Shown here: positions 12,528 to 24,229 of the stretch, piece after piece | How the letters are laid out: every line of letters begins with the position of its first letter | How positions within the stretch are numbered: the first letter of the stretch is position 1 | Assembly (NCBI GenBank): GCA_941918925.1 | Contig: OW799233.1 | Coordinates: 79,425,797 to 79,489,796, forward strand | Length of the DNA stretch: 64,000 nt | Reading direction: 5' to 3' | From: Phyto melanocephala | Taxonomy: Eukaryota; Arthropoda; Insecta; Diptera; Rhinophoridae | The notes under the pieces: model-generated | What the model was told of the DNA's origin: nothing | Seen by the model: only the letters and a program-made list of their open reading frames with translations | Databases searched by the model: none | Translations under genes and position numbers: made by a program

Positions 12528-14368
12528 TTATACCCGCCACCAAAAAAATGGTGGGGGTATATTCATTTTGTCATTCCGTTTGTAACACATCGAAATATCC
12601 ATGTTAGACCCCATAAAGTATATATATTCTGAATCAGGGTTTGATGACGATCTAGCTATGTCCGTCCGTCTGTTGAAAGCACGATAGAGGTCGCTACGAA
12701 AAAGCTAGGGGGCTCAAATTTTGCCAGAATCTTTCTTATAGACAAGGTTTGCTTGGTATTGAAAATGGGCTAAATCTAAATATTAGGAAGAGAGTTATAG
12801 CTCGAAAAGCAAGAGTAGGTCGAAAAAACCGTGTCCTTCGAACATCGAATAAAATGGAATTGTGTCCAAACGCATTAACGTAGACTCATGAAACTTCGAA
12901 TATATATTTCCTGAGTAAAAACAATATTTCTCCCCGAAAATTGTCTAAATCTATGCATTAGGGTAGGAGTTATCGATCAAAATGTACGAAAATTTATACC
13001 GCACAGTGTATTTTTCGGTATATATAAAAACAAAAATGTCATAAAAGCAACAAAATTGGATGTACGACTCTGAAATTTTGCACACTGTGCTTTTTGGTGA
13101 GTGGCTTTTTGGTAACGGAAAATCAATGTGCCACGCCCACTTTTACGCCCTCCTCCCATATAACGTTTTACCTACAATTCATATAATTTCTCTATTAATA
13201 AAGATTTTGGAATAATAAAGGGCTATATTGAAACACCTAAGTTGTACTCATTCGCAAAAACAACTTTGACACGCCTACTATATCGCCCACTTTTCACGTT
13301 ATCTACCGTTAATGAAATTTAAAAGCTCATAAAACCGCCATAATTAAAGGTATGATGATAAAATTTGCTACGTATATCCTTCTAATCAATGTAATTGTTG
13401 TGCCAAAAAGTTAAGGTGACGCGCTCACTTTAACGCCTACCTCCCAACGGTTTACCTTAAATTCATGTAATTTCTCTATTGACAAAGTTTTTGGGAAAAT
13501 AAAGGACCATATTGAAATATCTAATTTGTATTTATTAGCAGAAACTTTATTGACACGCCTACTTTAATGCCAACTTTCATTGAAAGACTACATTTACAAA
13601 AGCATTTAAGTAGCATATCGAAGTTATAAAGGGTGGTTAAATTTTAAGGGCGAAGTTGAATTTAAATAAAAAGCAAATTATTTAGGAAATGTTTTTTATT
13701 TATTTTTATAATGATAATATTTGTATGGTTCAATTACGTATTTAACAAAATATCTGCCAAATGCACCCCCCTCCCCATCCTTGGCGACACTCCTCTATCT
13801 GATGGTCCAAATTTTCAATGACAATGTTGATGCTCAATTGTTGGGCATTATGATGAGTCGAGGTTGACTACTCTTTTGCTACACTTTTGCAAAAAACAGC
13901 AATGGTTCCCATTCAACGAACTAAGAAGGCATTCACAAATTTTCTAACATTCTATACAGACCTGTTTTGCAGAAATTTAAATATTTTTTACAATTCTCCC
14001 GATTGTGGACGAATTTGAATGATTATGTTGATCAAAAGAATTACGAAGTGCACAAAATGCATTTTGATTTGAAAGCCCATTTTTATAAAAAAAACCTGAA
14101 TAACTTTAAAGCGTTTCTCATTTGCGTGTCTTTCCACGGATCAAACTGAGTAAGTTTGAGGTTGAGAAATGTTTAGTGAAATGCAGAAAACAAATTTAAA
14201 GACTTAAAATTTAACCACCCTCTACAAAGAAAGTGATACATATTTTATTATAAAGAGATTATTCCATAGCGATTAACAAAATAATAAATATTGCGCTTTA
14301 AATGTACACAAAATTGGTGGTGGGTATAAAAGATTCGGCACAGCCGAATATAGTGCTCTTACTTGTTT
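12528..14368 (+). mobile_element. DINE/Helitron-like repeat, family B copy 1 (longest)
   Basis: Starts TATACCCGCCACC...GGTGGGGGTATA (5' hairpin), then GACCCCATAAAGTATATATA, TTCTGAATCAGGGTTTGA and GATCTAGCTATGTCCGTCCG, which is the (TA)n-core-(GTCY)n arrangement of dipteran mini-me elements. It ends GGTATAAAAGATTCGGCACA, hairpin, and a tail ACTTGTT shared with families A and C. A separate TIR element sits inside at 13630-14221. No transposase is encoded. Confidence 0.75.
13630..14221 (-). mobile_element. mariner-type MITE carried inside family B
   Basis: The inverted termini AGGGTGGTTAAATTTTAAG and CTTAAAATTTAACCACCCT are a perfect 19-bp match. A related copy at the same place in family B copy 3 (54886) shows it travels with family B. 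Other remnants are at 18025-18305 and 53683. Traces of a reading frame run on the minus strand. Assignment to Tc1/mariner is by TIR style and is tentative. Confidence 0.6.
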
Positions 14369-14422
14369 ATCACTTATTTTAAACTTCAGATGTCAAAGTC
14401 TCTTGTCTCATTTATTTCAAAC

Positions 14423-14669
14423 TAGCTTTTGCGCGCGACTTCTTATCGGGATAAAAGGTAGACTTAGTGTTAACAACACAAACACCCCGTTTTGAATGTG
14501 TGATGATGAGTTTGCCAACGACTTCTCGTTATTATCGTGATAAAAGATAGTCTATGTGTTAATCTAGGTTGTTATCTATGTGCCGAATTTTATTTAGTTC
14601 CGTTCAGCAGTTTTGGCGTGATTGAGTAACAAACATCCAAACATTCACATTTATTATATTAGTAGGATA
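14423..14669 (+). mobile_element. RTE/SINE-type 3' end fragment
   Basis: It begins TAGCTTTTGCGCGCGACTTC and ends GTTCAGCAGTTTTGGCGTGA..AACAAACATCCAAACATT..TATTATATTAGTAGGAT. This end is typical of insect RTE-related retroposons (recognised from memory). It splits family D copy 4 cleanly between TTCAAAC and ATCAAAC. A minus-strand copy is at 25095-25385. Confidence 0.5.
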
Positions 14670-14755
14670 TCAAACTTCACATATAAAACTATAAATAAAC
14701 AAAATTTTCTCCGTACTGCGATTATCTCTGGAAATAAATAATTATGCCTTGGAAT

Positions 14756-15970
14756 TAGGGTTTGGGAAAATAAAAAATATGTAGTATATTAGGAAATATA
14801 TTTAATTTTATATTTAATTTCTTATATGTTTTGGTAAATTTAAAGAATAATTGAATAAAAGGTAAGCTTTTTAATTTGTTAGCGTTTTTTGTTTGTTAAG
14901 TATTTACAACTTTTCTCAAATACGAAAAATAATTCGCAAACATCAAAAGCAAACATCATCGGTCAAAAATATTTCACGCCAAAATTAACGACTTTCTGGA
15001 AATATTTTTAATAAGTGCTTATAATTTCAAGTGAATTAATTATATACATACATTATTAAATGTTTTCTTGTATATGAATGATTTTTATAACAACCATAAA
15101 ACCAGCAGTTCATTTTTATAAATATAATCGTATGTACAAATTGTTTTTAAAAGTGGTCACATAATTTGTAATTATAATTTTTTTTTTTATGATTAAATTT
15201 TTCTAATAATATTTTTTTTTTTTTTAATTCACTTTGCTTAGAAGCCAAATGACTGAGGTTTGGAACTATTTTAAAAAAGTAGACAACGCAGCACAATGTA
15301 ATATTTGCCCGAAAAGGTTAATGTTCAAGGACGGTAGTACTAGTAGTCTCATACGGCATCTTCCTTTGGTTCACAAAATAAAATTTTAAAACGATTCTTC
15401 AACATCTGCACCAAATAAAAAAATAATTCCGCCATTAAAAGCTTTTTAGACACCCAAACATTACCAGAAATTGTTTCAAAATTAGCAGCAGTCAATGGAA
15501 TATCTATTCGAACAATTACACAAAATTATTTTATTCGTCAAATTGTTTTCAGTAAAAATATGACGTTACCAAAATATAAAACTGATGCTAAAAACATTGT
15601 AGTAAAATATAACAACGCCGTTAAATATACGATGGTGAAAACAATATCGAGTCAAATTTGCGACAATTTGAGGTTCACTCTTGTATTGGACGAGTGGAGT
15701 AGTGTTGCCCAAAAGAGATATTTAAATTTCTGTTTACATGGCAATAATATTTTTATAATTTGGATTAAGTTTATATTTCCGGAAGATGTAATGCTAACAC
15801 AATAAGGCCTCTAATGGAAAATAAACTACTACTAAAACAATGAATTATTAACCAAATTGTGATTTTAAAGTTAACAAATATTATTTACTTTAAAAGAAAT
15901 TATTTTCGGGAATCCCGGGAAGACGATTTTTTAATTACCGTTTCCCAAGACCGGGAAATCCCAAACCCTA
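14756..15970 (+). mobile_element. Truncated hAT transposon with BED finger
   Basis: 1215 bp with short TIRs TAGGGTTTGGGAAA / TCCCAAACCCTA and a perfect 8-bp TSD CTTGGAAT at 14748-14755 and 15971-15978. The TSD overlaps the right end of family D copy 4 (last bases CTTG), so it inserted later. It encodes only the N-terminal part of a hAT transposase. Confidence 0.85.
15249..15805 (+). pseudogene. hAT transposase N-terminal fragment (BED zinc finger)
   Basis: The ATG at 15249 opens MTEVWNYFKKVDNAAQCNIC with the C-x2-C, then LIRHLPLVH for the His pair of a BED finger; the frame stops near 15388. A second block on the plus strand has TLPEIVSKLAAVNGISIRTI near 15461 and FTLVLDEWSSVAQKRYLNFC near 15674, a hAT RNase-H-fold start including the first Asp (LDEW). 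The rest of the catalytic domain and the dimerisation region are missing. Binding activity only, if any. Confidence 0.8.
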
Positions 15971-16073
15971 CTTGGAATAGATAAAAGTATATTAAACCTC
16001 AATTCATCAGCTGCTACTTTCAACATGTCATAATTTCATACATTATCTCTTATTATACCCTTCACCTGTGGTG

Positions 16074-16794
16074 CACAAGGGTATATATATAGCTTTGTCA
16101 TTCCGTTTGTAATTTCTACAATTTTCATTTCCGACCCCATAAAGTATATATTTTCTGAAAGCTTATGAATAGAGGAGTCGATTAAGCCCTGACCGTCTGT
16201 CCGTCTGCCCGTCTGTCCGTGTGTTGGTTGAAATCAACTTTTAGAAGCAACTATATGTTCCTCAGATCTGTATATGGTATCAATCTCTTGGAAATATTCA
16301 GGAATGAACCGCTATTGAAATTCAGCACAATCGCCCCATAACTTTCTGAGATATGAGCAAAAAACCACGACCACCTCGTTTTTTTACACAATTACAACAA
16401 CAACATACTTATATACATACATGCAAAAAACATGCCAAAAAAAAAAAAAATTACAAAAAAAAAATATATTAAAAATAAAAAAAAAATAATAAAAAAAATT
16501 ACAAAAAAAAATTTAAAAAAAAAATTAAAAAAAAATTTTTAAAAATTTTTGTAAAAAAATTTTTTAAAAAAATTTATAAAAAAAATAATATAATATAAAT
16601 AATATCTTAAATAAAATAAGAAAAAAATTTTTTGGCTCAGCTGGGATTCGATGCCACATTTAGTCTAACCAGTATATACATATGTACGTATTTTATATGA
16701 GATGAATGGTGATACAAACAATTGTTATTGCATGACTACACGTTGTGAAGGGTATATAAGATTCGGCACGGCCGAATATAGCACTGTTACTTGT
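16074..16794 (+). mobile_element. DINE/Helitron-like repeat, family A copy 3, full length
   Basis: Both termini are present: TATACCCTTCACCTGTGGTG at the start and TTCGGCACGGCCGAATATAG then ACTTGTT at the end. It has a CTGTCCGTCTG tract near 16195 and an A/T-only core at 16440-16620. Confidence 0.85.
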
Positions 16795-16869
16795 TTTGTT
16801 ATTTACAATTGTTAAACTTTATACAAAAAAAAATTCTATCGAAAAATCCTCTCCGAAGTTCTTTCTTTT

Positions 16870-17235
16870 TATACCCTTCACCTGTGGTGCACAAGGGTAT
16901 ATATAGCTTTGTCATTCCGTTTGTAATTTCTACAATTTTCATTTCCGACCCCATAAAGTATATATTTTCTGAAAGCTTATGAATAGAGGAGTCGATTGAG
17001 CCCTGACCGTCTGTCCGTCTGTCCGTGTGTTGGTTGAAATCAACTTTTAGAAGCAACTATATGTTCCTCAGATCTGTATATGGTATCAATCTCTTGGAAA
17101 TATCCAGGAATGAATCGCTATTGAAATTCAGCACAATCGCCAGATAACTTTCTGAGATATGAGCAAAAAACCACGACCACCTCGTTTTTTTTTACAATTA
17201 CAACAACAACATACATACATACATACATGTGTACT
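16870..17235 (+). mobile_element. DINE/Helitron-like repeat, family A copy 4, 3' truncated
   Basis: Begins TATACCCTTCACCTGTGGTG and follows copy 3 up to the TTACAATTACAACAACAACA segment, then ends in a short ATAC run. Confidence 0.8.
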
Positions 17236-17896
17236 TTATATATTCAGGGAGATTTATTCAAAAGTTTTCAAATTATACCAATATTGCGCATATACATACA
17301 TATGTTTAGAAATATAGTAAAAAATCGCATGAAAAAAAATATATGGAAATTTTAAAGGTCTATAACTCAAAAAACATGCGTTTCCGAGAGTTTTTCACTT
17401 TTAAAATTTACTTCTTTATTTTAAATTTTCTATCACGCTATTTAATTTTTGAGGCGCGTTGGTAAACTGGATTTGTTCCAAAATTAGTACTGATACAACG
17501 CAAATAAAAAATTTGATACCCATGTTGATGGGATTAAAAAAATTCTGACATTTTGTTTCAGATGCCAAGATGGCTTTTAACTTTTTCAGTATTTACTGTA
17601 TTGCACGGGTAAAATCCTTTCGTTTGATACTAATATTAAGAGGATTTAAGTAAGTACCTTTTCAATTCCTAGAATTTACCCAAATATAAATTAATTGTAC
17701 GCCACTTTGTAGTGCCGGCCTCCTCCTGTCAAGTCCTTTCTTTGGATACCCATAAATAAATAAATAAATATTTTCATTCTTATATCTCAGTTGGTTTCAA
17801 ACTGATTTTTCAGCTTTTCTAAGCGATAATTTTCGAGCTTTTTTTAAAAGCTTTGATATGCCTATACTTGTGACAAATATTTAAATTTCAGCAATA
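17236..17896. other. Mostly anonymous; a diverged family C fragment at ~17510-17700
   Basis: TTTGATACCCATGTTGATGG and following bases resemble the middle of family C at 60870. Otherwise A/T-rich with no gene seen. Confidence 0.4.
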
Positions 17897-18025
17897 CAGG
17901 GGCTCAATTCTCGTTCTGTGAAATGAAAGAATGTTTGTATAGCAAAGGGTATGGTGACACCATATGATATGACACACAAAAACTTTTCATTTCATAGTTT
18001 CATAGAACGAGAATTGATACCCAGG
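17897..18025 (+). mobile_element. Small foldback MITE, family F copy 1
   Basis: 129 bp with imperfect inverted arms built on TCAATTCTCGTTCT(G/A)TGAAA, meeting around a central ACACCATATGATATG. A second copy is at 24043-24179. No TSD could be fixed. Confidence 0.7.
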
Positions 18026-18305
18026 TCTCTATGAAATGTGAAAACATCTGTGAATGCCATCTTAGTTCGTTGAATGGGAAACATTGGTGTTTTTCAAGAT
18101 AGTGTGGTAAAAGAGCTGTCACCCTCGACTCATCATCATGCCCAACAATTGAACATCAACAATGTCATTGCAAATTTGGACCACTTAATGGAGGTGTGTT
18201 CCAAAAATAATTGAACCATACCATATTATCATAATAAAAAGAAATGACAATAAATTCCTTAAAAATTTGTGTTTTATTCAAAATCAACATCGACCACCCT
18301 TTATA
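18026..18305 (+). mobile_element. Partial mariner-type MITE with short reading-frame remnant
   Basis: The right end TCGACCACCCTTTATAT matches the TIR of the element inside family B. A frame at 18108-18218 reads KELSPSTHHHAQQLNINNVI and ends in TGA; the minus strand of 13800-13890 has the same frame, so it derives from a once-coding element. The left part is cut by the family F MITE. Confidence 0.5.
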
Positions 18306-18434
18306 TATAGCAACTCGTATGAATGGGTTCAAAACTTGATTCATTTTTACTGAAGGATTAACACTATCGATGAAACTAACAAACTTATTATACAAAAAAT
18401 CCCCGGCCGGAGGCTATTATTCACAATTAATTTT

Positions 18435-18870
18435 AAAATTCGCTTAATTCTTCTGGCTACCCATCTCATAAAATATCTCTTAAAGTTGGTATTGATATCA
18501 TGATTTTAAGAAATTTAAGCCATCCTAACATATGTAATGGAACAAGTCTACTTTTTAAAGAATGCAGCAACTTTTCTCATCGGCAAGCATGCAAACATAC
18601 AGAGAATTCCAATAATTACTACAGACTTGCCTATACTTTTGAAAAGGGTACAATTTTCAGTGAACACGTCTTTTGCAATGACAATAAATAAGTCTCAAGA
18701 AAAAACCTATTCTTTGGTTGGAGTCGACCTTAGTAAAGCGTATTTTTCACATAGTCAACTCTATGTTGGCTTATGAAGAGATGGAAATCGGGTAAATCAG
18801 TTTATTTTGTTACCAAGAAAAACAATAAAACGTTAAACGTTGTATATAACGAACCGCTAAGCCGTTAATA
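18435..18870 (+). pseudogene. Helitron helicase (PIF1-like) C-terminal fragment
   Basis: Shifted frames give HKISLKVGIDIMILRNLSHP (18460), then VYFLKNAATFLIGKHANIQR (18543), ITTDLPILLKRVQFSVNTSF and AMTINKSQEKTYSLVGVDLS..YFSHSQLYVGL (to 18776). TINKSQGQT and SHGQLYVG are the hallmark of the last motifs of eukaryotic Helitron/PIF1 helicases; here GQT has become EKT. Stops and shifts mark it as dead. It shows that autonomous Helitrons once existed in this genome. Confidence 0.85.
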
Positions 18871-19235
18871 AATTACAAGGTTATTTTAAAACATAGAAAT
18901 ATTAAAAACACTTTTTATCGACTATTTCAACCAATTAAACTATATAGGCAAGACTTCTAAAACCACCGATTTAAGTTGTTTAATATTCTAACTAGTTTCT
19001 TTCTATCATAACACATGCTAGGTCTGAATTGTCTAAAAGCATTTCAGGGGTGCAAGCGTTTAGTGATACTTTAAAAGACAGAAAATTAGGGTTTAAAACA
19101 ATAAAAAAAAAAATAAATAAAAAAAGAACAAAAAAATATACAAAAAATTTCATCAAATCTTTTATCTTTGGCTTAGTTAATTTTTTGTGCAAATACTACG
19201 GATTGATTTTTTTTAGCATACTTTAAAACTATGCT

Positions 19236-20990
19236 GAACAACTTTTGAATTACAACCCTAGAGCTGTTGAAGTCATTGTTTAGCGTCACTATGTAAATGA
19301 TTACGCAGATTGTTTTACTTCAGTTAAATAAGCTTTGATTGTGGTTAAAGATGTGATTAAGATTCACAAAGAAGGTGGGTTGAAAATGTATAAAATCACA
19401 TCCAACTCGTCAAAAAAAAATCAATACTTCGGCAACTCTACGGTAAAAAGTATCAACAAGACATCCGGTAACATAGAAAACATTTTAGGAATGCAGAGAT
19501 CAGCTGTTACAAATGAATTTAATTTGAATATTATAATTAAATGTGATTCCGCAGATATTTTAGGAAATAAACGAACGCCTACGAAAAGACAAGCTTTCAG
19601 CTTAGTTATGTCTATTTTAGACCCATTGGGTGATTTCACGATAGCAGGAAAATTTGTATGCAATTGTTGTAGAAACTTTGATTAAAATGGAGCGAGAAAA
19701 TACCTGAGGCTTTGTGCGATCGTTGGAATTTTTGGACTAATGGTTTTCGAAGATGCTATTTCTTTAGTTTGTCTAATCAAAAGGTAGCTTTACACGTATT
19801 TTGTGATGCTAGAGAAAAGGCGGTGGCAGCTGTCGAGTGCTGGCGATATAAATAGTTCAGGTAAAGAAATAAATGTATCCTTTGTAGCTGGTAAGACTAA
19901 TTGAGGAGCCGCAGAACAAAAGGTGCTTTTTCGCATTTCGCGAAAAATTGGTTTTTTGGTATTTTTATAATATTTAGGTTGAAATCTTGTAGAAACAATC
20001 AAGTTTGCATTATTTTTATTTTTTTTTACAAAGTAAATGGGTTCTAAAAAATTTATGCTTAACAAAAAGTGGTTTTTTGTTTATTTTTTAACAAAGGTTC
20101 TTTTCCCATAATCTTTGTGTAGTTTCACTTTTTGCTTCAATGATCAAACCAAACTACAGTTAAAGTAAAGTTAATCAGATGTTAAAGTCTTTGTGGAAAG
20201 TCTTTTAATAAAACAGTTTGGTAAAGACTGGAGTAAAAATCAGTCATTATTTTGGTACAAGGACATTTTGTATAACCAGGATAAAGGTATGGAGGATTCA
20301 ATAAACGAAAATGTTGGACGTTCTTGCCTAGAAGAAGATGTTGGAACAAGAGTTTAACTATTTAACAAATTTTATACGTATTTAACTAAAGGCTAATAAA
20401 GAAATGTTTAAGTTGCAATTTTATTCAATAAAACGACAAAAATAATATACTTAGCTTAACAGTTTTTATTATTTTTTTATTAGATCAGGTTTAACCACAT
20501 TCAGTCAAGATTTTATCGTCATATATGTGTATTCGCATTACAAAATGTACCTTTTCCTTCTATTATCAAAACGTGCTTTTTTACTTTTTTTTTAAAGAAA
20601 AGTGTTTTTACTTTATTCCTAACAAAAGCTGCTTTTTTGCTTTCTTTTTTGCAAAAGGTCCTTTTTCCGAAATAAAAATGGAATTATATCAAACATCCTT
20701 AACATTTAATCGGGTGACTTACGACAGTTAGATGCATCTGTAGATAAGTAAAAATCTTGTAAGCATTTTTATGATCTTGCAGTTTTTTAAAGGGGCGAAA
20801 AAAATAAATCTCGATTTCCCAAATATTTAAAAAGAGCGAAAAAGCACCTTTTGTTCTGCGGCTCCTCAATTGTGCACCTACGAAATTTATGTCAATTTAA
20901 AGGCTGAAACTACTACTACTCCAGTACTGTAGACATTTTGCATAGGACGCCATTTAAATTTTGCCCGCTCGTCGTCTATCAACAAGTTAT
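19236..20990 (+). pseudogene. BEL/Pao retrotransposon pol fragment, split by a DNA transposon
   Basis: From the end of the reverse transcriptase (NDYADCFTSVK, 19294) through VVKDVIKIHKEGGLKMYKIT (19341) to PTKRQAFSLVMSILDPLGDF (19575), then WNFWTNGF (19729) and LHVFCDAREKAVAAVE (19789), the blocks follow the Pao order into the RNase-H-like region. The frame resumes at 20871 with CAPTKFMSI beyond the transposon at 19903-20867. Several stops (near 19274, 19330, 19684) show decay. No LTR was found. Confidence 0.75.
19903..20867. mobile_element. TIR element with 32-bp perfect ends inserted in Pao
   Basis: 965 bp. Both ends carry an identical 32-bp TIR beginning GAGGAGCCGCAGAACAAAAG and continuing into GTGCTTTTTCGC. 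The flanks are AATT on each side, a possible 4-bp TSD. Shortened, diverged versions of the AACAAAAGGTGCTTTTT motif recur inside (about 20055, 20090, 20570, 20600, 20625, 20650). No transposase frame. Superfamily unassigned; a 4-bp TSD would exclude hAT and P. Confidence 0.75.
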
Positions 20991-21168
20991 TATATTTTAT
21001 TTATGTACCTTTCATTTTATATGCAAATTCTATTTATCCTTATAGAATAAATTGTAATTATCCTGTTTGCGAAAAATTGTATCTTTGGGACAAAAAACGC
21101 AGGTTTATTTAATTATTTTAATCGACGACAATGCGTAAAAATAGTTTCAACTTACAACAAAAGATAAT

Positions 21169-21553
21169 GGGCCAATTCAAAGTGGTTGCATATCAGTCAT
21201 ATTTGTACTATTTCATATTATTTTATGCGTGCATAAAATTTTTGTTAGTAATTTCCATACAAAAAAAATAATATGACTTTACACATTGGTTTCCTATGTA
21301 TAAGAAATTGTTTATGTTATACTTTTAACCATACTGTCTCTCAGAGAGAATTTCTTCGCTTCTCACCTCTCAGAGAGAATATTTTATATTTTCTTCTTTC
21401 CTGTATACATACAATTTTTAACAGCGTCATCTCTTTGTCTTCTTTCTTGTATTAAATACATAATTTTTTAACAAAAGGTGTTCAAAGTCACTAGTCATAT
21501 TAATATGAATTATATGACATAGTACAATATGAGAGTCTACTTTGAATTGGCCC
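21169..21553. mobile_element. MITE with GGGCCAATTCAAAGT ends
   Basis: 385 bp, TIR GGGCCAATTCAAAGT with further complementary blocks (ATATGAC, TAGTACAATATG versus CATATTTGTACTA) inside both arms, flanked by AAT on each side. A 3-bp TSD fits a PIF/Harbinger-type MITE. The middle holds CTCTCAGAGAGAAT twice. Confidence 0.65.
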
Positions 21554-22320
21554 AATGTCTTAAATATATCGTTAGTCACAAATAGAAACGCCCTAACTCT
21601 AACAATGTTAAATAACACAGGAGAAGGTAAAAACGTAATAGAAACGGCATCATCATGTAATGTAACTACTTTTTTACAATTTATTGTAAAACTGTTATTG
21701 CGTTAAGTTTTAGTGTTGAGGTGTATTTATGTGAAATGAATTGGAATTTCGTAATAAGTACGAGTTATGATCTTTCTCCTTGTGTCCATCGATATGTATA
21801 TTAAGATCAAGAAGCAGCCATAATATTAGAACACATTTAAAGCTTAAATAAGGGTTAAACCGCGTATTTATGTGCAAACATATGCATATTAATGATTAAT
21901 TTTATTAATACCAAACATACATACATACATACATACATACATATGTACATACATATAAATGTTTACAAAAAATTCATATAGAGCTGCATATGCCAAAATA
22001 TAAAAATACCAAATACTTTAAAACAATTTTTTAAATAATTGAATATTTGTTGGCAATGGCTGAAGGTATGCGCAAGTTGTGAAAAAATTGCAACAAAAGA
22101 ATCGATTATGTTCTTGCAATTTTTCAATGAAATAGATGTCAACGTAAGTAGCACGAAAAGTATGATATTGGTCGAGGTTGTTGTCTCAATAATTGAGAAA
22201 AGATTAGACATATAAAGAGTGTCTTAGTAACAATACAGTTTTCAAATTTCGTGTAATCTTTCATATGTAGGTGATAACTCTGAAATTCGGCAGCTGTTAC
22301 ATATGTTTATTCAAAATCTT
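21554..22320. other. Anonymous A/T-rich DNA with an (ATAC)n tract
   Basis: An ATAC microsatellite at about 21915-21945. No gene seen; the 5' flank of the mariner remnant begins near 22215. Confidence 0.5.
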
Positions 22321-22325
22321 AAAAA

Positions 22326-22750
22326 TGGAACGCTTTACGAAAAAAACAACGAGTAATAATTTGGAAAACTTATTACAAAAATTTGAAAAGTTATGTTGAG
22401 ACCTTTCGCAAACTCCGAAGAATTTTGTGTCAAGAAAGTGCACTTTACGTGTCCATCAATCGCTATCAAATAATTTTAAGGTTTGTGTTTTGAAAACATT
22501 TCTGCTGTAAACGAGTGTCGCCGAAAACCCAAAAACATCAATTTGGCATCGTTCTCAACAGCTTTAAATTTCACGTTGCACTTTGCAGAATATTTAGTTG
22601 AAATAAAACATGAGACAAAATTTAGCTTTCCCAGTAGCTCAAACGAGCAGATCATGGACAATTTTATTTTTTTTTTTAATAATGTTATACGATGAAGCGC
22701 ATTTCCAACTGAGCTCAAATAAAAGATTCAAAGCATCATCAGTCAGATAC
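22326..22750 (+). pseudogene. mariner transposase N-terminal and mid fragment
   Basis: The ATG at 22326 opens MERFTKKTT, a typical mariner start, followed in another frame by helix-turn-helix remnants (IIWKTYYKNFESYVETFRKL) and then NISAVNECRRKPKN (22495). After a lost stretch, a frame near 22690 reads YDEAHFQLSSNKRFKASSV, matching the block around the first catalytic Asp (SDEAHF). It covers the opposite half of the protein from the fragment at 11690 and is probably the same family. Non-functional. Confidence 0.75.
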
Positions 22751-22898
22751 AAACACATCTATGTAAAAAGTCATGAAAAATTAAATTAAAAGAGTAATGG
22801 CTTATTATCAGAACTGTGGTGCCAATTTGACAGATATTTCATTCCATAATTAATTTTAACATGTCTTCTTTACAATTGAATACAAAAATCATAACTAG

Positions 22899-23340
22899 CT
22901 ATATATATAAAAGTGAAACTCTGTGTGTGTGTGTTAGCTATAGACTCCGAAACTGTAAGTCCGATCGGACTCAAACTTTGGCAAGTTGTTGTACACATTC
23001 CGGGAGGTGTTTATGGGTGGTAAAAAGTGGGCTACGCCCATAAAAAATTAGTTATCATTTTTAGCTACTTGAACTTCACCGAATTTTCTGAAACTTTGCA
23101 CACATATTGAGCCGTCATGACTACACAATTTCGTGATTAGAAAAGTGGGTAGGGCTACGCCCATAAAAAAAATTTATAATTTTGAGGTACTTGCACTGGA
23201 CCGATTTTTCTGAAATTTTGCACACACATATTGAGCTGTCATGACTATACAGTTTCGATATTAGAAAAGTGGGCAGTGCCACGCCCTTTAAAAAAAGTTA
23301 TAATTTTTAGCATTTTGGACTTGATATTCAATTTAAATTC
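22899..23340 (+). mobile_element. Helitron-like minisatellite element, family E copy 1, 3' truncated
   Basis: Starts CTATATATATAAAAGTGAAA, a Helitron-style 5' end, then GTGTGTGTGTTAGCTATAGA and three units with AGTGGGC..CACGCCC. The 3' hairpin end is missing. Confidence 0.7.
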
Positions 23341-23853
23341 AGAATGCATTTTTATATATGATATAATTGCTCGGTACCTTGCTTGGTTGAGTGTTACTTT
23401 GCGATTATCAACATTCTTAAAGAGGCACGGTTTTCATTTACACTGGCCGATCCAGTAGCAATTTTCTCCTTAATTCTCTCTTTTCGCTTACGGGTGTGTA
23501 AGCTGAAGCACTGTTGGCAAAAGTGGCACAATCGTGCCATTTTTGGCACTATTGATTGTTTAATGGCACTATGGCACGCTCAATAAAATTTTGGCACTTT
23601 TTCAAACAATTATAAATATATAATTTTACTTAGTTTTTAACAAATATATTTTTTAATAATAAGAAATAAATGCTTTTTCTCCCTGTTGTAAATACTAAAA
23701 TGCGAAACTACGGATTGCACAGTATCAAAAATTTGGCAATTTTAGTACGTTTGTATGATGGAAAATTTGTTGATCGATTTTTGATCTTAGTTCAAGTACC
23801 TGATGGTGCCAATCAATCGTTTTACAGGATAATGAAATTTCCATAAAAATTTA

Positions 23854-23919
23854 GGGCCGTATTCATAAAAAATATTTTAGATTTATTAAAGGCTAAAATA
23901 TTTTTTATGAATACGGCCC
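23854..23919. mobile_element. 66-bp perfect foldback MITE with TTA duplication
   Basis: Arms GGGCCGTATTCATAAAAAAT.. are about 27 bp and perfectly complementary around a short loop. TTA lies on both sides (23851-23853, 23920-23922). TTA TSD and GGGCC ends suggest PIF/Harbinger. Confidence 0.8.
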
Positions 23920-24042
23920 TTAATCGGATAATTGTTCGGTTATGATGGGAAAGAATATTTAATTGTTTGCAGGTTCTGATTAAAGAAGTTCAATTTGAAT
24001 TTAGTGTTTGTCTTCAATACTTTATCATCATTAATTTGATCT

Positions 24043-24179
24043 CAGGGGCTCGATTCTCGTTCTGTGAAACTGTGAAATGAAAAAGTTTTTGCATAGCAGA
24101 GGGTATGGTGGCACCATATGATATTACACACAAACACTTTTCATTTCATAGTTTCATAGAACGAGAATTGATACCCAGG
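24043..24179 (+). mobile_element. Small foldback MITE, family F copy 2
   Basis: 137 bp; arms GGGGCTCGATTCTCGTTCTG and GAACGAGAATTGATACCC; same centre ACACCATATGATAT type as copy 1 at 17897. Confidence 0.75.
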
Positions 24180-24229
24180 ATTTATTAAAATCCAACTCAA
24201 AATGTTGTTATGACAGTGATATATGTGTA

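Larger units (their letters stand above)
12478..14751 (+). mobile_element. hAT-like MITE, family D copy 4, split by two insertions
   Basis: Left part 12478-12527, middle 14369-14422, right 14670-14751; the ends are CAACGGAAATTTATTCATCA and its diverged inverse. The 8-bp TSD GAATAGAT is at 12470-12477 and, after removing the hAT insertion that separates them, at 15975-15982. Family B and an RTE-type SINE-like element lie inside it. More diverged than copies 1-3. Confidence 0.8.

Noticed and set aside
19029..19226. Lysine-rich plus-strand frame of 65 residues
   Set aside because: Low-complexity A-rich sequence between two transposon relics, with no recognisable family.
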